A stretch of DNA of 64,000 nucleotides from Earliella scabrosa (GCA_022605405.1 JABYQQ010000005.1:124001-188000); one strand, 5' to 3'; positions 1 through 12,163 are shown, counted from the stretch's first letter. Numbers and translations: made by a program. The notes: generated from the sequence alone by a model not told the origin.

Positions 1-1331
1 AGACGTCCAACAAGTACGATACCATCGTTAGTGTTTGTAATCATCACTGGCACACTTGGCGTAACCTTCGCGGAAGCACATTCGACCGCATCGCCACTGT
101 CTTCCCACCGAGACCGAGAACTTGGACGGTCCTCACGCCAGCCTTTGATGTTCGATTCGTTCGTCAGCATGGTCATTGGTCGACTTACGACGGCGACTCG
201 ACCTCTCTCCGTGCTGCTCTACCCGCTGCCCTGACATCGAGACCACTCTGGAAAGTAGACTAAGTACTGGGTAACACACGATGCTCGATGCTCGAGACCC
301 ACTACGTACCACCAGCCTCGTCTATGAGCCATGCGCGCTCTCCAATCCGCTCTCACACGGCAGTGGCCGAGACGGAGTCCATGTCCGTCGTGTGCGTGGG
401 CTGCCTCGCCGCACGGAGCACATCTAGCAAGTACTGCGCACATTGTGCACCTAGTGCACAACCGCAGTGGATTCGGGGCACGCGCCGTAGGCCAAAAACG
501 CCCTTGCGGTCCCGCGAGGCCGTGCCAGTTGGCAAGGGTTGGCAGTCGACGTCGGACGGCGTCCAGGGGTTGCTTTGAATGAGAGCAGGTCTCGTAGTAG
601 CCACTGCCACTGGGTCACCGACAATGAATGAGATCGACCCGCAGAGAAGCCCGGGATCTGCCGTATACCGGAACGTCCCGTGGAGTTGACCTCACGAAGT
701 TCGAGATTGGTTGGAGAGCTTCGGTGACCTCCCATCTGGTACGTTGTACAGTGCCTTGAACCTCGACCGGCTCTGTTGCCTTGTGGCTATGTTGCTGTGG
801 GCATGCTGACCTTGTGGTGAGTCAAATTGTCATGCCCAGACATCGACAACGGCCGTGCGAGGCAGCGTGTGCTTTCTCTAACTGAGACAAAGCCTCGACT
901 GACTTGAAGTAGGTTGAAATCCTGAACCTCAGGCTGAGGTGCACACCCAGGCCTGCATGCAAGCAATGTCTGCACAAAATACTAACGCACCAGAACGTTC
1001 GTCTCTATCGCTCGGAGCACTTAGATGTCCCATACCATCTTCGATGACGCGAAGGAACATGTTCGGTCTCGGCGTCTTCTGGCATACGGTCCCACGGCGT
1101 CCACCAATATCAACGGGCTGGATCACACCGCGCATGATCAAATTCATCGAGATTTGCGATCAAGCCTGCCTGGCCTGACAGCGATCGACCCAGGATCGAC
1201 CTGTGACCGACGGAGGCTCGTCCAGTCGCCCTCGTTCCCCGCACATGCCGCCTCCGCATGAGACCGGGCATGCGTCCAACGCTAGAGGGCGGGCATCTTC
1301 TCCCGACGCTCTCTCCTGCTGACGTCGGGCA
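1..1331. other. No gene seen
   Basis: Only short open frames occur on both strands, without recognisable domains or a consistent exon chain. No repeat or RNA gene was noticed. Confidence 0.5.
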
Positions 1332-1369
1332 CTACTAGTGCTAGTAGCTCCAGCCGGAGCAGTATAAAA
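1332..1369 (+). promoter_or_regulatory. Inverted repeat and TATA box of the secreted-protein gene
   Basis: A TATAAAA box lies at 1363-1369, about 110 bp before the start codon at 1478. Just upstream, 1332-1347 is a perfect 7-2-7 inverted repeat (CTACTAG TG CTAGTAG). It could be a dimeric transcription-factor site; this is inferred from position and symmetry only. Confidence 0.5.
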
Positions 1370-1477
1370 TCCACAGGATTCACGCTCTACGTCCTCCAGT
1401 TTCACAACTCTCCACACCCACCCAACTACCCACCCGCCTCCCTCAAGTTCAAGCTCTCCCTTGAACCCAGTGCAGCC

Positions 1478-2264
1478 ATGCTCGCCTACGCGTCGCTCGT
1501 CCTCTCCCTCGCGCTCTCCGCCGCCGCATCCGCGATCCCCGCGGCGCCGGCGAACTTGAGGCGCGAGGAGTACGGCACCCCCTGGTGCAAGGCGCTCCAG
1601 GCGACGTGCGACAAGCAGATGGCCAACACGCACGACTACTACGACTTTTTCGAGCACAACGCGTGCCTGTTCGGCGCGACGTGCCCGCCGCCGTGGTACG
1701 GCCCCGTCGACGGCCCGCTCCCCCAGCGCCGGAACGTGCAGAACTTCCTCCAGGCGGTCTGCTACGACGTCGGAGGGCCCGGAACAGAGGCCCCAACGAG
1801 CGACACGGTCAAGGTTTCGCTTGATGTGCGTTTTTCTCTTGCGTCTGGTGCTTCGCTGGGGTGGGGCTGGGCTGATGACGGTTTTTGTGTGCATGTAGCT
1901 TTTGAAGAGCATCTCGACGGACGGCAAGACGATCACGCGCCAGAACTTCATCGACGGATTCTACCAGTGAGTAGCGCGTCAGGTTCGCAGTTGTGGGATC
2001 GGGCGTCGTTGATCATGCATCCTCTGCAGCGCCCTCGACGCGTCGAACGGGCCGTGGCCTACCAGCGTCGATAAGGTCATCGAGTTGTGGGAGCACATCG
2101 TCGACTGGTGCGTACCTACTCTGTCGTGTCTTGATCCACTCGGTTTGGGGCTGACGCGCGTTGCGTGATCCAGGACCGCCGTGTGCAGCGGCGGCATCCC
2201 GTTCAAGAACTTTGCCGACTACTTCAACTGGAGCTCGTACGTCAAGAGCTCGGGCAACTGCTGA
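1478..2264 (+). CDS. Small secreted cysteine-containing protein, 194 aa
   Basis: Four exons join in frame: 1478-1825, 1899-1966, 2030-2107 and 2174-2264, all with GT..AG introns. The product starts with a clear signal peptide (hydrophobic run after MLAYASLVLSLALSAAASA, cut near residue 19-21), followed by about 170 residues with no membrane segment or anchor. It contains several Cys (in WCKALQATC, NACLFGATC, AVCYD, TAVCSGG and the last residue), which would suit disulfide bonds. One NWS sequon is present near the C-terminus. It resembles basidiomycete small secreted proteins in size and layout, but I do not recognise a family and give no function. Confidence 0.8.
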
Positions 2265-2871
2265 TCGCCCGCTGACTGTCATGAGCTCGCGGCGCACTCG
2301 AGCCTCGATTAATCGAGGACATGGCCGCATGCTCGTGTCGCGGACATCGCGGACAACGGACGTCGTTTTGTGCTTTTCTTACCGAACTTTCCTGACCCTC
2401 GTACATTGTTTGGAATGCGGACATTGCTCGTTTGTCATACCTACCACGATTAGTGTACTTCCTACTACTGCTTGCTAGTTACTAGTAGCCACGCCTGCAC
2501 GGCAATCCTCCAGTCTACATAGGACTCCTGGATCGTACCTGTTGTAGACTCGGAATCTCATGATGATCTTGTTCGGAGGTGTACCAGCAGAGCCGTGACT
2601 TCATTTCAGCGCCCTTCGAGGAGCCCGGCAGGAAGTCAACAACGTCTTTCTAGGGCAGTGAGCTCCTTGACTGATGGAGGGTGTCAATCCGTTGCAGAAA
2701 CTAGTACAAACGCGATGATTCTTCCTATAACTCGTTCTCAGTGTCACTCCTCCTTGTTCAGATTGTACATGTGGTCAAACAGATACAACGGGTGTAATCA
2801 CATCATCGGGAGCACTGATCAACTAGGGAGCCTCCTCAAAGATCTCCGGAAGGGCCCGGACCCCCTGATCA
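2265..2871. other. Intergenic, nothing recognised
   Basis: This is the convergent spacer between the secreted-protein gene and the beta-prism gene. No convincing exon, repeat or RNA was seen. Confidence 0.5.
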
Positions 2872-3950
2872 TCAGTCCCATATTAGCAAATGCATGGGCA
2901 TCCTCACACAGGTGAGTCGTGACACACCTTTCTTCTTTCCACGGACGTCAATCCACATACCCCCATTCTTGGAGGACCACTTCCACTTGAGCTTCCTGCG
3001 CTCAGCGAGTGGTGCATTCTGGACAGTGATCATTGTTCCCGGCGGAAGAACTGAGCGGAAAATGTGGAGCCTCCGATTGTCGCACGACAGGAGGTATTGC
3101 TCGCCGGCGAAGGGAATAGGGACCACGTTCAAGATAGGAAAGAGATCCACTATGGCCTTGCGGTCCGCCAGGCTCATTTCGAGGAGAGTATCGATGATAG
3201 CTTTGATGTCTCCCCCGTCGCTGAACTGGCCCTTGATGCTGTCCTGACAAAAGACGACACTCTCGATGGGCACCTCCATAACGCAGGGGTCTTCGTCGTC
3301 GTCGGCTTGTCTCTTGCTTCTCTCATCTGGGGATACTAGGTATCGTCAATCAGTCAATATTTGTGATAGTACGAAATAGGAACTTGAGTACTACCTACCC
3401 TCACTGGCAGATGATTGCTCAGAAACAGCAACTTCGTCTCCTACAGTATCATCAGCCAGATCTCAGTTGTATGTTGGTGATTGCGTGACTTACCAGGCGC
3501 GTAACCATACTCCCAACATAGATACAGAAAGTCACCTCCGCGATCACGGTTGATATCCCCCGTCCGACCATCGCCTTCTTGCGTGTCCTTTGTCCTACTG
3601 AGCCATACCTTCGTCACCGCCTGAGACCTGTCGTGGGCGTAGAGGGTGCGGATATAGCGATGGAGGGGTTTTCCGTCGCCCTTGGAGAGGGAGGCGGCGG
3701 TGAGATCCTCATTGTAGGTCGTGAGGAGAGAGAAGGCAGAAGCCGCCTCGCTGCGTTTGAAAGTGTACTCAGCAACTAGATAGACGTCGGTAGCTATTGT
3801 GAACACATCTCAGTTGTCGGTCCTTCAGGCTGTGTCACCATTCGAGGAGTACTCACTGGTCCAACCGAAGCCCTTGTTGATGTCTCCCCCCTCTATGGCG
3901 TTGGAGGAGTCGTTATACTGAACATGCAGGGTCTTGACGTAGGAGACCAT
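2872..3950 (-). CDS. Beta-prism (MABP-like) domain protein
   Basis: I join exons from the ATG at 3948-3950 through introns near 3800-3860, 3440-3495 and 3340-3395 to a stop at 2872. The N-terminal half has two copies of a Gly-Asp-Ile-Asn motif: GGDINKGFGWT near residue 22, and TGDINRDRGGDFLYLCWEYGY near residue 105. This D-x-N-x-G-x-GG-x-Y-I/L-Y-L-C pattern is typical of MABP/beta-prism folds, which bind membranes in eukaryotic trafficking proteins and occur in some fungal and animal secreted proteins. No signal peptide is visible. The C-terminal 130 residues (ADRKAIVDLFPILNVVPIPF and onward) are not recognised. The last intron-exon boundary is unsure: a further intron could start at GTGAGG near 2910. 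Confidence 0.6.
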
Positions 3951-4164
3951 TGCTGGTGCGACTGGAGTCTAGGGTTAGATTGGTCTCTGCAGGGGTTCAT
4001 CGGTTCTTATAGATTCTTGATTGTCTAAGTAAGGCAAGTCTCAGAAACCCCAGGGATCTTGTGCGAGGTGGGGGATACCCCCCAGGATGGGAAGCCGTAG
4101 CTAATTTCAATAGGGAAGATATACCATGTGATGGTTACTTGTGCAGCAAGCTGGACTACCGTGT

Positions 4165-4930
4165 GTGCATGGTGGACTGGTTCTACCATACACCGACATT
4201 CTCCGGATAGGCGTATAGTGACCTTCCATAGTTTATGTCGCTGCGGATCTGCCCAGATGCAAGTCAGCTGTCAGGCAGAGAGAGAGACGCAAAGTAGCCG
4301 TCGATTGAACATGCGACTAGCCTCAATCTAACCACTAGGACTTGCCGGTGCGCCCTGAATGCCGTAGCGAAACACCGGATGGAAGGCATAACATCGACCG
4401 GCAAGACGTCGACCGTGGGTGCATGGTGGACCGTTTCTACCATACACCGACATTCTCCGGATAGGCGGATAGTGACCTTCCATAGTTTATGTCGCTGCGG
4501 ATCTGCCCGGATGCAAGTCAGCTGTCAGGCAGAGAGAGACGCGATGTGGCCGTCGAGTGACCATGCGACTGGCCTCGTTTTGACCACTTGGAGAACCCTA
4601 CCGGTGCTACCTGAATGCCGTAGCGGAACACCGGACGGAAGGCGATCATGGTCCAACATGAGGTTGGCCGTGGGTACGTGGTGGATCACTTTGACTATAG
4701 CCTAGGCTTGCAGGGCTACTGATAGGAGGGCCGCTTCTCGCACTGATAGTATCGTTGCAATTACACGAAGGATTACCGCTCGCAGGAGCCAGATCAGCTG
4801 TTAGGTAGAGACTCAATATGACCACCGATGACAGTTGTAAAATCACCTCCAACCAGTGAGGTTGACAGGGTAGTGCATTTGAGTACCGTCAGCGCGGATT
4901 AGAAGAAAAACCCTCTCGGCCCTCCTTGCA
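4165..4930. repeat. 254-bp tandem repeat, two good copies and one decayed
   Basis: Copy 1 starts at 4165 and copy 2 at 4419 (period 254). They are nearly identical over the first 130 bp (GTGCATGGTGGAC, then CATACACCGACATTCTCCGG) and also share later blocks (CTGAATGCCGTAGCG). A third, strongly diverged unit starts at 4674 (GTACGTGGTGGATC) and retains the CAGCTGT(C/T)AGG(C/T)AGAGA block. No open frame runs through it. It lies between the beta-prism gene and MSM1. It may be a local satellite or the remains of a repeated element. Confidence 0.75.
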
Positions 4931-5445
4931 GTCGAGAATGGTGGTGCCTGTGAGAGTGATTGTGTGAGTACATCTGGGCGACTTACTCTGGGAACATCAT
5001 CCGCCGATGTCCAACTTGGCAATACCCTGCTTGGTGCGGGACTAAGCCCCAATTGTCAATTGTCATGAGTTCGGGTCATACGCTCAACCACGACCGTCAC
5101 CAGTGGCCGGTCACTGCGTTCTCGGAGAGAGCGAAGATGCTGGCGCTGAACAGCTTGTCTTGAGCGGTAGTATAATCACGGCCGGACGCTGGGGACGCTG
5201 GGGAGTCCCTAGGATCTGAGAGATCTAAGTGTCAGAGTAGACCAACTACGCCGGATTTTGTTTGACGACTACAGCATCGTTGCTGAGTGTGCGCGCTACA
5301 AGACTGAACTCACTGAGGCTCAGGTTAAGGCAATCCAGATTCGGTCGTCGAGGGCATGCCTCTCCTGCCCGTATCGCTGGGACGATACAGGCTCAGATTC
5401 ACAAGTAGTGAGAGGCGGATAAGTATATGCGAGGTCAGACTCGAT
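4931..5445. other. 3' flank of MSM1, nothing recognised
   Basis: No coding exon, RNA or repeat could be supported here. Confidence 0.4.
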
Positions 5446-7520
5446 CTACAGCTTCGACATATCGAACAAGCGGACATTGCTAGTGGAGACCCCGCTCAGA
5501 GCTGACGCGCCGAACGTAGCGTGTGCCAGTGTGCGCTCCGAGGGCGACACACCAAGCAGGTCCAACAGGCTGGTGGCCTTGCCTGGCATGATGGGTTGCA
5601 GAAGGATCCCGCACTGCCGGAGCGTCTCGAGGACGAGCGCCTGTACTTCTGCGGCGACGGGCGCGGGAGTATCGTTCGACCAGGGTGCGGCGGAGGTCAT
5701 CAGGAGATTTGCCTGGAGCAAAGTCACGGCGTTAGCATCGCTACAGAGAGCAGAGATGGTTCGACAACAGTACCTCCGAGAGCGCCTGCACAATCACTTC
5801 GACTGCATCGGCAAGTTGAAAGGCGCGTATGTGTCCATCAAACGTCGGCGCAAGGCCCTGGAGGGCACGTAGTAGAGGAGAGACGGCGTTTGATTCGGGA
5901 ATGAGCTTGACATCAGTCCTTGGAGCACGCGACACTTTGCTCATGATCTTCTTGGACGTTGCGCGCATGAAGAGGTTGCCGAGGAGGGAGATGATCTCTC
6001 TGCTGTGCTTCTGCAGTTGCTCTTGCGACCAATCTGTAGCGCACGGATCGACGTATGAATGACTGCTCGGCAGAAAGGAGGAGGTAGCTGATGCGTGAAA
6101 GCAAATACATACCGACGTCGTCCTTGAACCTGCCTCCTACTCGGGCGAGGTAATATCGCACGAGGTCAATGCCGTACTCGTCGATGGCCTTGATCGGGTC
6201 CGCGACGTTCCCGACCGACTTGGACATCTTCGCTCGGTCGACTGTCCAGTGCGAATGCGAGAGCAACGTCGTCGTTAGTGGCAACCCGAGGGCTTGGAGC
6301 ATGGCAGGGAAATAGATTGCGTGGAACCTGGAATTGAAGATTGATTAGGTAGGTGGTTCAGGGCATGTCGTTCATGCAGGGACAGACCGAAGAATGTCCT
6401 TGCCAATGATTTGCACGTTTGGAGGCCACCCGTGTGAAGTCCCGTCGCCCCCTGTTGATTTCCAAGGATAGCCAACGGACGATAGGTAGACCGTCAGTGC
6501 ATCAATCCATACGTATATCGTGTGCTCGGGATCGTTAGGCACGGGGATGCCCCACGTCAGACGAGAACGTTTCCGAGATATTGAGAGGTCCTCTAGTGGC
6601 TCCTGGAGAACGGCAATGATGTCTATATGATGCTGTGGGGGGTAGATGGCTTCCGGGTGTGCCGTAAAGTGTGATAGCAGCGTTTCGCGGAAAGCGGACA
6701 AGCGGAACTTGTAGTTCTCCTCTTCTTGCCATTCAACGCGCGAGCCGGACGTCATCGAGACGTGATATTCGACACCGTCCTTTTCCTGGCGCTCCACTTG
6801 CATGGAGGGATAGAAGGTCTCGTCCGACACGGAATACCATCCTGCGTGGCTCCCCTTGTAGATGAGGCCCTTGGCGTCGAGCTCTTTCTACGGCGCGCAT
6901 GGGCATATGCAAGCACTGCAGAAGGGTCACAGAAGTTGCTCACCCACAGATGCGTCACGGCGTCGCAGTGCTGCTTTTCGGTAGTGCGCGTGAAACGCGT
7001 GCAGCTAATGTCAGCCTTCCGAGTGAGGTTCTACCTTGTGGGGGACCGTCTCAGTCGGAGCCAAGAGAATGCAGAGGCAGTGGTGACTCACGCGAAAGTG
7101 CTCGCTCAACTCGTCACAGAACGTCAAAGGATCCATCCCTCTCGCCTTCGCGGCATTTTGGATCTTCAGCCCGTGCTCGTCCGTGCCAGTGACGTAGTGG
7201 ACGGGTCGGTCAGGGTTGGAGATCCTGGCATGTCGCGCAAAGATGTCCGCAACGACTAAGGAGTGCAGGTGGCCAATATGGGGCGCTGCCGGGGTCATCA
7301 GTTGTTGTTGCCACAGTCGACGCGACAGCAGAGGAGACGGACCAGCATTAGGGTAGAAAATGGGTGTAGTAACATAATAGGGCTTGACGCGACCAGGAGC
7401 GACGTCAGAACATGTTCGTCGAGGGCATTGCAGGACGACGCGCGCGAGAGAGCGAGCAGGAGGCAGATGGTGCATAAAGTTTCTCGACGCGTTTGAGACG
7501 ATGACGAGCCGCCCAAACAA
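5446..7520 (-). CDS. MSM1: Mitochondrial methionyl-tRNA synthetase
   Basis: A class I aminoacyl-tRNA synthetase that charges mitochondrial tRNA-Met. In order the gene encodes a basic presequence-like N-terminus (start at 7520, or a second ATG about 45 nt inside), VKPYYVTTPIFYPNA, the class I signature APHIGHLHS (the HIGH motif crosses an intron), VTGTDEHGLKIQ, a WGIPVPNDPEHTIYVWIDAL segment, GKDILRFHAIYFPAMLQ, and the KMSKS loop in DRAKMSKSVGN. An anticodon-binding helical domain follows, ending at the stop at 5446. At least six short introns interrupt it. One form of MetRS with mitochondrial-type length and no C-terminal extension fits MSM1 better than the cytosolic enzyme. It is divergently transcribed from the SWA2-like gene. 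Confidence 0.9.
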
Positions 7521-7805
7521 GGCAATCCCGTCGGGTTCCCACGCCTGCTGGGCGCATCAGAGCGCGGCCCGCGGGCGCTTGACGCGTCCCTCGGGAGCGC
7601 TGGGTGACCGTGAGGCTTGCCTCCGCCGATCGCTGTGCGTCCATCCTCGCGCAGTTCTGCGCTCCTGTCCTTTGTCACCAACACCCTCGCTGTATCTCTT
7701 GCTTCTTGACACATCCTACACCACCATTCCAACCTGTTCATCAAGTGTATCAAATACTAGAACAACCCTTCCATCCTGACCACGGCCCTCATCTCTCCCT
7801 GCGCA
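7521..7805. promoter_or_regulatory. Shared divergent promoter, MSM1 / SWA2-like gene
   Basis: Only 285 bp separate the two start codons, which point away from each other. No TATA box is obvious. The gap must hold both 5' leaders and both promoters. Confidence 0.6.
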
Positions 7806-10688
7806 ATGTCCGACGCCTTCGCTGATCTTTGGAGCTCTACCGGAGCCTCGAAGCCTGCCGAGCCGCCCAGGAAGCTGGGAGCGATGGCTGCTGCTGCTCC
7901 TCTGCAAGCGGCAGCTCCCAGGAGACCACAGAACGATGTGTTCTCTCTGCTCGCAGCCGGAGGTTCGTCATCCTCCGTTAATTCACGATCCGGAACGCCA
8001 GCGCGCTCTGCCGCTTTGGGCCCCAGTGCTCCCGCACGACCCGTGCAGAAGTCGCCGAGTGGAGGAGCAGGTGCACCGACAGGAACCGGGCTCGGTGGGG
8101 ACGCGTTCAGTGGTTTGCTCTCCGGCTCCCTCTCTGGTGCGCAGTCCTCAACCAATGCAAACCTCACCATGGCGCAACGAGCTGCTCTTGCACAGAAGGA
8201 GAAGCAGCAACGTGCGCAGACCGCGCACGCCGCTCCTGCCTCGCAGGTCTCTTCCGCGTGGGCGGGGCTCGATGCGCTGGGTGGATCGTCTGCTACCTCA
8301 CATACGCCCACCTCGACACACGATCCACTCGATGACTTTGGCTTTGGCTCATTTACCTCCGCCGCGGCACCTGCGCGTCCATCAAGCAAATCACCACAGC
8401 CCGCGCCGCCTGCAGACGACGACTGGGGTCTAGGGGACTTCAGTTCTCCTGCTGCACCTCCCGCCCCATCGGTCAAGCCTGCGCCTGCATCTGATCTACT
8501 CGGACTTGATGATTATGCTCCAGCGTCGACATCTCGAAAGTCATCTCCCATACCCCAGCGTTCCACTACACCTGGAGATTTTGACTTCGGAGATAGAGAG
8601 GATGGATTATTGGGTAATCAGTCGGACGAGGATGACATTCTAGGTGACCTCGGAAAGCCTGTTGAGCAACTAGCTGCTGTGAGTGCTCCGTTTCAGTATC
8701 TGAACAATCTTTCCAATCCTCTGGCGCAGAGACGTTCCACACGCAACACTCCATCACCTCAACCACCCCAATCTGGACAACAGTCCCGCGCTGTCTCCCC
8801 TCCACCTCATATACTCGGTCAGATTGTCGAGATGGGCTTCTCGTTACAGCAGGCGCGAGTCGCTCTTGCCGCGACTGACACGGGGTTGGACGTGCAAGCT
8901 GCGCTCGAGATGCTCCTCTCGAATGGCGCAGGAGGCTCCTCTTCACCCGCTCCGGAGCGTCAACCAGAACGCCAACGTCGGCCACAGCGCGAGCCAGGAC
9001 ATGAACGGTATTATGGCTCGGATGAGGAAGACGCACCTCCGCGTCAGCCGCAGCGACCTCGTCAAGGCCAAACCCAGCGCACTGCACGCGAGCGTCCTGG
9101 CCGCGAGGAGACCCCGTCAGCGGAAGGTCAACTCAACTTGCAAGAGCAGGCCGACAAGTTCATCGCGCAAGCAAGCGGGTTTGGCTTGAGCGTGTTCAAC
9201 CGTGCAAACGCCCTGCTCAAAGAAGGCAAAGAGCGAGCTATGCGTGCGTATGAGGAGCGCGCCGCGGCCGCTAGCAGTGGCCCATCGAGACAGAACTCTG
9301 GCGATGCTGCGCGGCGGAACGGCCGGCCGAAGTGGATGCAGGATGCGGAGGACGAGCATGCCCCCGAACCTCAGCGTAACGGTGGTGGGTTCCGCGATGA
9401 CACCGACGATGTCCCTCCGCAGCGATCTCGTCCACAAGCCAAGCAGCCTCCGTCTCGCGCTCAGGAACCTCCGCAGCCTGCGGAGACTCCAGCCTCGCGC
9501 CTCAAAGTTGGGAACCTCTTCTCGGACGACCCACCGGCTGTGTATGTGTCTCCATTCAGGCGTAAAGCGCCAGCGCGTGGGCAGGCCAACGATGCTCCTC
9601 CTGCCGCCCCGGCTGCCGCTTCTCGACCAACGCCGCCTCGCGCCCCTTCACCCATCGCGCTCGTGCAACGGAAGACTGTACCCGCTTCTCAGTCCGCTAT
9701 CGCCTCTTCTGCGCAACAAAAGGCTGCTGGTACTGAGAAATTCAAGCTCGGGCAGTACGGCGAGGCAGAGACGTTCTACTCCGCCGCGATCACCGCGCTC
9801 CCCGAGAACCACCTGCTCCTCGTCCCGCTCTACAACAACCGCGCGCTGACGCGCCTCAAGACCGGCGACGCCTCGGGCGCAATCGCGGACTGCACGCTCG
9901 TCATCAACCTCATCGGGCCGTCCTACCACCCCGCGCGCGAGGCCAAGGTCGCGCGCGACGACGAGGGCGCCGGCGTCGACCTGGCGGACGGCCTCGTCAA
10001 GGCGTGGCGCCGGCGCGCGGAGGCGTACGAGGGCAAGGAGAAGTGGGACCTCGCGAAGCAGGACTGGGAGTCGATCGCGGGCGCCGAGTTCGCGGGCAAG
10101 GCCCGCGCGGAGGCGTTCACGGGCATCAGCAGGTGTCGGCGCATGCTCAACGCTAACGTCGATGCCCCTGCTGCTGCTCCCGCTACTGCGCCGAAGCCCA
10201 AACCGAGGCCGGCCCCTGCTGCACGCCCGAGACCGAGTGCGCCGGCGAGGCCGTCGGAGGCGTTGAATCGGGTGCGGGACGCGAACGTGGCAGCGGAGGC
10301 GGAGGACCAGGCGAAGCATGAGCTGAAGGACGTGGTCGACGCGAGGCTGGCGACGTGGCGTGCTGGGAAGGAGAACAATATCCGCGCGCTGATCGCGAGC
10401 CTCGACACGGTGCTGTGGCCGGAGCTCGGGTGGCAGAAGGTCGGGATCCACGAGCTGGTCAGCCCGTCGCAGGTGAAGATCAGGTACACGAAGGCGATCG
10501 CGAAGTTGCATCCGGACAAGGTTCGTGCTCTCTTGTAGTTTAGTTCGAGTTGGACGACGCTGGATGCTGATTGAGAGGATGTTTCGTGTTTGCAGCTGAA
10601 CGTGCAGAATACGACTTTGGAGCAGCGGATGATCGCGAACGGGGTGTTTGGAACATTGAATGAGGCGTGGAATGCGTTCAAGCCGTAG
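7806..10688 (+). CDS. SWA2: Auxilin-like J protein with UBA and TPR domains, 935 aa
   Basis: Acts with Hsp70 to uncoat clathrin-coated vesicles. Exon 1 (7806-10520) is a 905-codon open frame and exon 2 (10596-10688) adds the C-terminus. Residues 1-330 are Ala/Pro/Ser-rich and disordered, with acidic DD(F/W)G motifs (DDFGFGSF, DDDWGLGDF, FDFGDRED) that look like clathrin/adaptor-binding peptides. A UBA domain follows (about 337-376, EMGFSLQQARVALAATD). TPR-like helices lie around 638-760 (KFKLGQYGEAETFYSAAI, YNNRALTRLKTGDASGAIAD). The C-terminal J domain has the HPD tripeptide (AIAKLHPDK) just before the intron, then NGVFGTLNEAWNAFKP. This domain order matches yeast Swa2. The middle of the gene (9780-10130) is extremely GC-rich and has a long antisense open frame that I treat as a shadow. 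Confidence 0.93.
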
Positions 10689-11087
10689 ACGCAAAACATT
10701 GGGTGACTATTTATTGGTTATTAGGACGTTGTGCCACTCGTGGCTGTCTGTGCTGCTGTATGGCTAGACAAATAGACTCTGAAGGATAGTTTCTAGGTGT
10801 ACGGGAAGGTCCGCTTCTCGAACGGAAGGCAAATGACCAGGTTTGTTGTTCTTGCATCAGATAGCGGAAGCACCGCTCGGAACGCAAGGCAACCCGTGTC
10901 CCAGGCATCGCTCATTCATTTGTGTACGTAGAATGAAGAATCGGAGCCGCGCTGGTGAGTGCGTACCATGTTGGTTCAACAATGACTTTCGGCATGACAA
11001 GCGTCACTGTCCATCCCGCCGTTCATTTAGGGACTCGCCAGAACCCGCGCAATCTTGTCACATTCTAAGTTGACGATCCAGGAGCCA
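10689..11087. other. Convergent 3' spacer
   Basis: This separates the 3' ends of the SWA2-like gene and the first F-box gene. Nothing else was recognised. Confidence 0.5.
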
Positions 11088-12163
11088 CTAAGCATGGTTG
11101 AAATGGGCTCTCTCCGGCATTTCCCAACATCCATCATCCCCTCGTTCCCGCTTCAGCCACTCGGCCCTCGCAAGTCTCTCCCAGAACGTCAGGGTGTATT
11201 CCTCCGTAGTGGCTGGCAAAAGAGCCCACCGGAACGCTGACCGCTCGTGTACGTCCCGTAGGCCATGTAAGAGATCGTTATAGCTCATCCGCTCAGCGTA
11301 GAAAACAAAGAATGACCGAGGCGGCGTGCCTGGTTGGACAACGAGGAACTCGAGATCCTTGAGTTTGAGTTTGCGTGTGCCGTACTCAGGCTGCTCGCGC
11401 AGTCCTGCAGGTCAAACGAAATTAGGGACGGCTATCGGGTGCTATGCACGATGTCCTCACCGAGGAGGCGAAACAGCTCGTAGTAAAGTCCCCTCGACTG
11501 ATAATTGACGTGCGACAGGCGGAGGTGTGTGATGCCTGGCGCGCACGCTGCCCACACATCCAGTCGCACTTGGCCAGCGGGCACCAAATGCAACCGCTTC
11601 AAGCTGGGAAGCCCGGAAGCGTACTCCCTGCCTGTTGCCGCAGGGGCGCCAGGCTCGACCTGGTTGGACGGCCTTCGAACGTGCAAGAATTCAGCTTCTG
11701 AGCCGAAGATGTGGAGCTCGTGCAAGCACGGGTAGGTGGCCACTTTGATATCAGGTATGCCCAGGTCTTCGTCCGACTTTCTATGCCCGTGAAGCAGGAC
11801 GAGACTGCATAGGGTGGGTGCGACGAGATGGAAGAGCGCGGACACATCCGTGTGGTACTTGGCTCTCTCGCGGTCGGGGTTACTCCCTTTCAAGGTCTTG
11901 CGCCGCTTGGCCGATACAAAGAACAAGCGTTTGATGACAGGCGCGGGCTGTCCTTCGACGGCTGCGCACTGCGACCCGATGTAGGATAAGAATTGGGCGA
12001 GGTGCTCTGCCTTCCGGGAGGTGAGTGCGATTGAGGTGAAGCGACTTGAACGCGAGACCAGCCGGACGAATCTGGAGACGCGGGAGAGCGAGCATCCGGT
12101 GAAGCCACCGTCGACACAAGCGAGCATGAAGATGGGCTCGAGGACCTCGACAGGTAGATCCAT
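11088..12163 (-). CDS. F-box protein, 339 aa (copy 1 of a tandem pair)
   Basis: Exon 1 is 11461-12163 and exon 2 is 11088-11404, joined in frame by a GTGAGG..CTGCAG intron. The N-terminus MDLPVEVLEPIFMLACVDGG is an F-box, the Skp1-binding motif of SCF ubiquitin-ligase adaptors. It is followed by SLSRVSRFVR and SIALTSRKAEHLAQFL, then leucine-rich segments (LCSLVLLHGH, CLHELHIFG, LKRLHLVP, ITHLRLSHV) that look like degenerate LRRs. The C-terminus is WERLARAEWLKRERGDDGCW. The start may lie in an undetected upstream exon, because the neighbour has one. It is clearly paralogous to the next gene over the whole length. Confidence 0.82.

Noticed and set aside
1160..1951. 263-codon minus-strand frame over the secreted-protein gene
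   Set aside because: Low-complexity Arg/Gly-rich translation, while the plus strand has a signal peptide and a fully consistent four-exon structure.
4165..4930. CRISPR-like array
   Set aside because: Units are 254 bp long with no short repeat/spacer alternation, in a eukaryotic genome.
9648..10694. 348-codon open frame antisense to the auxilin-like gene
   Set aside because: Arg/Leu-rich shadow of a very GC-rich coding exon; the sense strand has the UBA, TPR and J domain motifs.
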